From: Diospyros lotus
Lineage: Eukaryota; Streptophyta; Magnoliopsida; Ericales; Ebenaceae
Direction of reading: 5' to 3'
Assembly: GCF_014633365.1 (NCBI RefSeq)
Contig: NC_068346.1
Coordinates: 18,559,030 to 18,623,029, forward strand
Length of the DNA stretch: 64,000 bases
Shown here: positions 59,869 to 64,000 of the stretch, in pieces
Layout: each line of letters begins with the position of its first letter
Position numbering within the stretch: position 1 is the stretch's first letter
The notes under the pieces: generated by a model
What the model saw: only the letters and a program-made list of their open reading frames with translations
Databases searched by the model: none
Told to the model about the DNA's origin: nothing
Position numbers and translations under genes: made by a program

Positions 59869-60647
59869 CTGAAAATCAAGTACCACACATTAAGTATCTT
59901 GAATTACAGGCAAAAGAGAAGAAGTTATCATAACCACATTCATGTCTAATCCTGCGTACAAATCTGAGGTGTAGTTGTGGCCTTGTGGGCGAAAAAGTTT
60001 TTTTTTTTTTTTTTTTTTCATCATGAAAACTGACTTCTAGAGTTGAGAGAAATAATATAACACAGCATGAATGCACCCAGATGCTCATGTGACGGTTTCC
60101 GGCACATAATAGAACTGTAGAAGTATGTTTATTAAGTCAAGGTGATATGGATGTTACCCTACAATGAAATTAACATTGGGGACCATGGCATTAGATGGGT
60201 GGGTTGAGGGAAGAAATGCATGAAATGACACTGCTTTTGTTGAGGGTAAAAATTATAATATAAGAAGATAAGTTAACCCTTCATTTAACAACTTAAACCT
60301 TTATATGAGATAATGATTAGCAATTCAACGTGATATTAGAGCAGGCAAAAATACTGAGTTCAAACCTCATAACTAATTCAATATATTTTATCAACTGCAC
60401 ACATTTGGACTAATCACACCTGAGGAGGCATGCTGAGAATAAAAGATATAACATAAAATGGTTACCTGAACCCTCTATCTACCAACTTAAGATTTCAGAT
60501 AAGATGGTGGTTAGCAACTCAATGGCTTGGCTCACAGCCAACTGCCCAAAATGTCATGGTAATTATCATTCAAAGGCACTGATAGCATGCATAGAAATGC
60601 TGCCTTCTTTTCTTTTGTTTTTTTTTTTTTTTGTTTTTGGTTCTTTT
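59869..60647 (-). other. Intron side of the TBC gene with repeat-like segments
   Basis: Sequence upstream of the last exon on the minus strand; no further exon was recognised. Homopolymer T runs occur at 59999-60019 and 60618-60632. Two related segments (about 60265-60345 and 60465-60530), sharing CCAACTTAAG-like and GATGGTGGTTAGCAACTCAA-like blocks, look like an old dispersed repeat. GAGTTCAAACCTCAT at about 60358 resembles a tRNA B box of a SINE, weakly. Confidence 0.4.
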
Positions 60648-60865
60648 TGTGGAAGAGTTAAATAATTAAGGCAGCTTAAGTTTGTTTCTGTTAGTAGTTA
60701 TTCTGTTAATATTGTTTTGCTTTCCGTGTGTTTTGAGCTATGTATATAAATAGCTCAACTGTTTATTTGTGGGGTGTGGTTTTATTTCTTGAGATCAGTA
60801 ATACATTTTGTATTCTATTTTCTCTCAACCTCCATGTTCGTTTTACCTTGTTTTTGAATTTCACA
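60648..60865 (+). mobile_element. 5' LTR of copia-3 (start uncertain)
   Basis: The right edge is set by the primer-binding site at 60866 (LTR end TTTCACA). TATATAAATAGCTC at about 60744 is a clear TATA box, consistent with a short copia LTR. The start is placed at TGTGGAAGAG; an alternative is TGTTAGTAG at about 60688. The 3' LTR lies outside the window, so neither edge can be confirmed. Confidence 0.6.
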
Positions 60866-60878
60866 TGGTATCAGAGCC
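60866..60878 (+). other. Primer-binding site of copia-3
   Basis: TGGTATCAGAGCC, complementary to initiator methionine tRNA, lies six bases before the gag ATG at 60885. Confidence 0.88.
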
Positions 60879-60884
60879 ATTCTA

Positions 60885-62112
60885 ATGGCTTCCGATCGAA
60901 TTGTTGACTCCGCCCCTTCTTCTCCTCCTCCTCGTCAATATAATTTGTCAATATAATTTGAGCCTGTCAGTCACCTCGCAATCTGATTTCTCTGCAATTG
61001 TGAAGGCTTTTAGTTATATTCCTCTGAAATTGGATGCAAGAAATTACATTTTCTAGAAGGTGCAAATTCTCGCCACTATTCGCACCTTCGATCTTGTTTC
61101 GTTTTTGAACAAGACAACTCTTCCGAAGAATGTGACTACTCCTGACGGAGAGACAGTAATGAATTCGGAGTACATGAATTGGCTCTATTCTGATCAGCTC
61201 TTGCTCGGCTGGTTGTTTTCCACAGTCAGTGAAGAGGTGCTTGCTCAGGTGATATATTTAGAATTATAGGCTAAGGTATGGATTTTGTTGGAGAATTTAT
61301 ATGCTAGGCAGACACTAGCAAAATCTTTCCAACTTAAGCAACAACTATGATCTGTTAAGAAGGATAGTATGTCTATTAATGACTATGTTTTAAAGATCAA
61401 AACCATAGGCCACGAACTTGCAGCCATAGGAGAACCGGTAAATGATAATGAATTACTGCTGGCAATTTTAAATGGTTTAGATCAAGATTATGAGACTATT
61501 GCGAGTCTCATAACCTATCAAATGGACGACATAGACTTGGAGAAGGTCCAATATCTTCTACTCATGCACAAACAACGATTGTTTGCTAAGAATTCACCGT
61601 TAACAACACTTAACTTTGATGTTTCTGCACCTTTGACTGCGAATGTGGCGTCATACTATACTGCTCAAAGCAATGGAGGATCTAACAATAGTAGAGGAGG
61701 ATTTGTTAATCGAGGAGGTGGTACTAGTTTTAGAGGCGGTAGAGGTCGTGGTAGAAACTCTAACAGACGTATCTACTATCAATTGTGGGGCAAGGCAAGT
61801 CACTTTGCAGATCGGTGCTACTACCGATTTGATAAGAATTTTCAAAGAATGACTGGTTATAATAATGGCAGATCACAAAGAGGTAATGGAAGTATTCCGC
61901 AAGTGGATGCTCGTGGTTATAGTCCTCAACTGGATGCTCATGCTTATGTGACTTCTTTTAGTGACTCTAACGGAGCATTCATGCCTGACTATGGTTCAAT
62001 CCAGGGTTCTCACTATGGTTCAGTCCAGGGTTCTCACTATGGTAACCTTCCTTCTAAACCTCTTTTGCATCCTTCTGACCAATTTACTTCTCCATCAGGT
62101 GTTCCAAACTAG
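60885..62112 (+). pseudogene. Copia-3 gag with lost zinc-knuckle cysteines
   Basis: ATG at 60885 opens MASDRIVDSAPSSPPP and soon stops. The frame shifts to one with KLDARNYIF, a stop, and QILATIRTFDLVSFL (copia gag of the UBN2 type). An intact stretch of 247 codons (61369-62112) follows with LLAILNGLDQDYETIASLI and a Gly/Arg/Asn-rich tract. The knuckle should be C-x2-C-x4-H-x4-C, but positions 1 and 2 are Tyr (61777-61779) and Trp (61786-61788), while His and the last Cys remain. A short repeat GSIQGSHYGSVQGSHYG is at about 61990-62045. The gag would coat element RNA. Confidence 0.82.
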
Positions 62113-62460
62113 TCTTGGTTCGTGGATTCCAATGCCACGAATCGTATTACCTCGAATTTGAACAATCTGTCAGTCCACACTCCATATTATGGTGGGGATA
62201 AAGTTACTATAGGCAATGGTAAGCAATTACCTATAACACATGTTCTTTACAAACTTTTCCTCACTCAACCTCTGTTTTGTGTGTTCCAAACATTTTTCAT
62301 GTTCCAAGTATGAAGAAAAATCTACTTAGTGTGTCTCAGCTTACTTGTGAACATAATGTGATAACTGAATTTCACTCTAATATTTGTTTTATAAAAGACA
62401 AAACTACCGGATGAGTGCTGCTCTAGGGACACCTTAAGGATGGGCTATATTGGTTGGAAC
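62113..62460 (+). pseudogene. Copia-3 protease region, active site lost
   Basis: Directly after a TAG at 62110 the frame reads WFVDSNATNRITSNL. The active-site Asp is kept (62125-62127), but the Gly of DSG is Asn, which should inactivate an aspartic protease. VTIGNGKQLPITH follows. A frame change precedes VPSMKKNLLSVSQLT, the usual link to integrase, and a TGA interrupts KTTG. Confidence 0.8.
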
Positions 62461-63564
62461 CAGCTTCTAAGTCTATTGTTGACAGCAAGTCTGCCCATCC
62501 TCTAACATGTGTTTCAGTTCCTTCAGTGTCTTACCTTTCTTCTTGTACGAGTGATAATAAATGTACTAATCAACAATGTGATAGACAGTGCTCATTTGGC
62601 CATGAGATGTCTAAGTCTGTAACTAAGGCTAAGATTAAACCTAGAACAGTTGTATGTAAACAATGGCATGATCGATTAGGTCATCCATCTCTACATGTGT
62701 TACGTTTGGTGCTGAATAAAATTGGATTACCATGTTCCATTAATTATTTGTCTTTTTGCGATGCTTGTAAAGTTGGAAAACTAAGTCAGCTTCTATTTTC
62801 TAGGCATGATATCACAGTTAATGCCCCCCCTTAATTAGTCTATTTAGATCTTTGGGGTCCTGCCCCTGTATTGTCCACAAAGGGTTTTCGATACTATGTT
62901 ATATTTGTTGATGCCTATACCCGATATACATGGTTCTATCCTCTTAGACTCAAGTTCGATGCTTTGTCAGCATTCATGATATTTCATAAACTTGCGAAAA
63001 TTCAATATAAAACCAAGCTTTGTGCATTGCAAACCGATAATGGGGGGGAGTTTAAGTCCTTTGTTCCTTATCTTCAATCTCATGGAATTCAATCTAGACT
63101 TACTTGTCCTCACACTCATCAACAAAATGGTGTGGTGGAAAGGAAGCATCGACATATTGCTGAAATGGGCCTTACCATGTTGTCTCATGCTAGTCTACCA
63201 TTAAAGTTCTGGGTTGAGTCTTTTCAAATAGTCGTGTGTCTCATAAATTTGCTTCCCTCTTCTTCTATATAGTTTCAAATTCCTTTTGAAAGATTATATA
63301 ATCACACCTAACTACAGCATGTTGCAACCATTTGGTTGCACCTTTTTTCCACTTTTACGACCATATAATAAATACAAATTCAATTTCCATTCTGCCAAAT
63401 GTGTTTTTCTTGGCTACAGTCAAAACCAAGCTGGGTATAGGTGTCTCCATCCTTCTGGTAGAGTTTATGTATCTCGCAATGTTGAGTTTAATCCTTCTGA
63501 ATTTCTGTTTCCTCAGTTGTTTTCTACTTCCTACTCCTCTTCACTCTCAACTTCAAGTTCATGA
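62461..63564 (+). pseudogene. Copia-3 integrase, degenerate
   Basis: The zinc-binding region has CKQWHDRLGHPS and CDACKVGKLSQLLF (both His and both Cys present). After a stop the catalytic core reads VYLDLWGPAP (first Asp), ALQTDNGGEFKSF (second Asp, codon 63036-63038) and QQNGVVERKHRHI (Glu), so the D,D,E triad is kept. The C-terminal part (63286-63564) contains YSMLQPFGCTFFP and KCVFLGYSQNQAGYRCLHP. Stops at about 62832 and 63271 and a shift near 63285 break it. The sequence resembles Ale/Retrofit-type copia elements; that assignment is tentative. Confidence 0.83.
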
Positions 63565-64000
63565 GGTCATTCCACTGCTTTCCTTCATCCTACTGTTTCT
63601 TTTTCATCTTTCTTGTTCTATCCTAGAGCAGCTCAGTCCGTGTCCTCAGCTCTACCAACCCCTCCTACTGTGCCATCTTCTAGCACATTTTTGTCAGACA
63701 CTTCTCTTACATCTAGCATGCCTGAACCTATAGCTCCGCCTGTTGCCTCTAAACCTAAGCCACCTGTTAAGTCTAAACTTGTTAGACCTATTTCGGCACC
63801 ATCTGTTCACCCTATGCTCACCAGACTTCGAGCCAAGTCTCTTGCTCTGTCTCCTCCACAAGCCTTAGTGAGTTCTCTTGAACCTAGTTCAGTAAGTGAA
63901 GCTCTTTTAGATTCACGATGGGTTAAAGCCATAGAGGATGAGTATCGAGCCTTGGAGAGAAATCATACCTAGATGTTAATGCCTTTTTCCAGTGACATAA
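63565..64000 (+). pseudogene. Copia-3 linker and start of reverse transcriptase, cut by window end
   Basis: A Pro/Ser/Thr-rich linker (63613 onward) leads to HPMLTRLRAKS and then EALLDSRWVKAIEDEYRALE, the start of a copia RT, followed by a TAG where Trp is expected. RT and RNase H lie beyond the window. Confidence 0.8.

Noticed and set aside
61643..61852. Open frames on both strands across the Gly/Arg tract of copia-3 gag
   Set aside because: Shadows of the gag frame at 61369-62112.

Overview
This window is a stretch of a flowering-plant nuclear genome made almost entirely of nested LTR retrotransposons. The base composition is AT-rich, no intact long gene is present, every recognisable gag-pol is broken by stops and frameshifts, and the terminal sequences, primer-binding sites and target-site duplications (TSDs) are typical of plant Ty1/copia and Ty3/gypsy elements. 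A Cassandra-like 5S-bearing mini-retrotransposon and the last exon of a plant Rab-GAP (TBC) gene support a vascular plant. The species cannot be told from the sequence.

Layout. 1-3712: 3' LTR and the integrase end of a minus-strand gypsy element, cut at both sides. 3640-4879: truncated gypsy LTR. 4880-16959: a minus-strand copia element (copia-1) with truncated 3' LTR, degenerate gag-pol, a long repeat-rich leader, a primer-binding site, and a 5' LTR interrupted by a solo LTR that itself holds a Cassandra element. A further solo LTR sits in the leader. 16972-17333: two possible terminal exons of an unidentified host gene. 18637-36752: a plus-strand copia element (copia-2) cut into pieces by solo LTRs, including a nest five levels deep at 23613-32155. 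36757-38480: Tat/Athila-like LTR. 39576-41423: solo copia LTR. 42240-57838: the only element with both LTRs (gypsy-2), with a non-coding-looking interior and two solo LTRs and a MITE inserted in it. 57839-60647: lower-copy sequence with the last exon of a TBC-domain Rab GTPase-activating protein (minus strand). 60648-64000: the 5' part of a third copia element (copia-3, plus strand), running off the window and probably lying antisense in an intron of the TBC gene.

Elements are ordered in time by which interrupts which. The copia elements are the oldest, and their catalytic residues are lost (YVDD to YFND or YVDG, integrase Asp to Tyr, protease DSG to DSN). About eleven insertions remain only as solo LTRs, nine of them with identical or one-mismatch 5-bp TSDs, a further one with a possible nested target, and one without a usable TSD, against one element with paired LTRs. 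Unequal or intra-element LTR recombination has therefore been the dominant way DNA was removed here.

The least ordinary signal is a set of dense arrays of short palindromes centred on CG (ATCCGGAT, GTTTCGAAAC, ATAGTCGACTAT) in three unrelated LTR groups. Their variant copies differ mostly by C-to-T or G-to-A at the central CG. I found no sign of a new coding system; the novelty, if any, is in these arrays and in the host-gene remnants.
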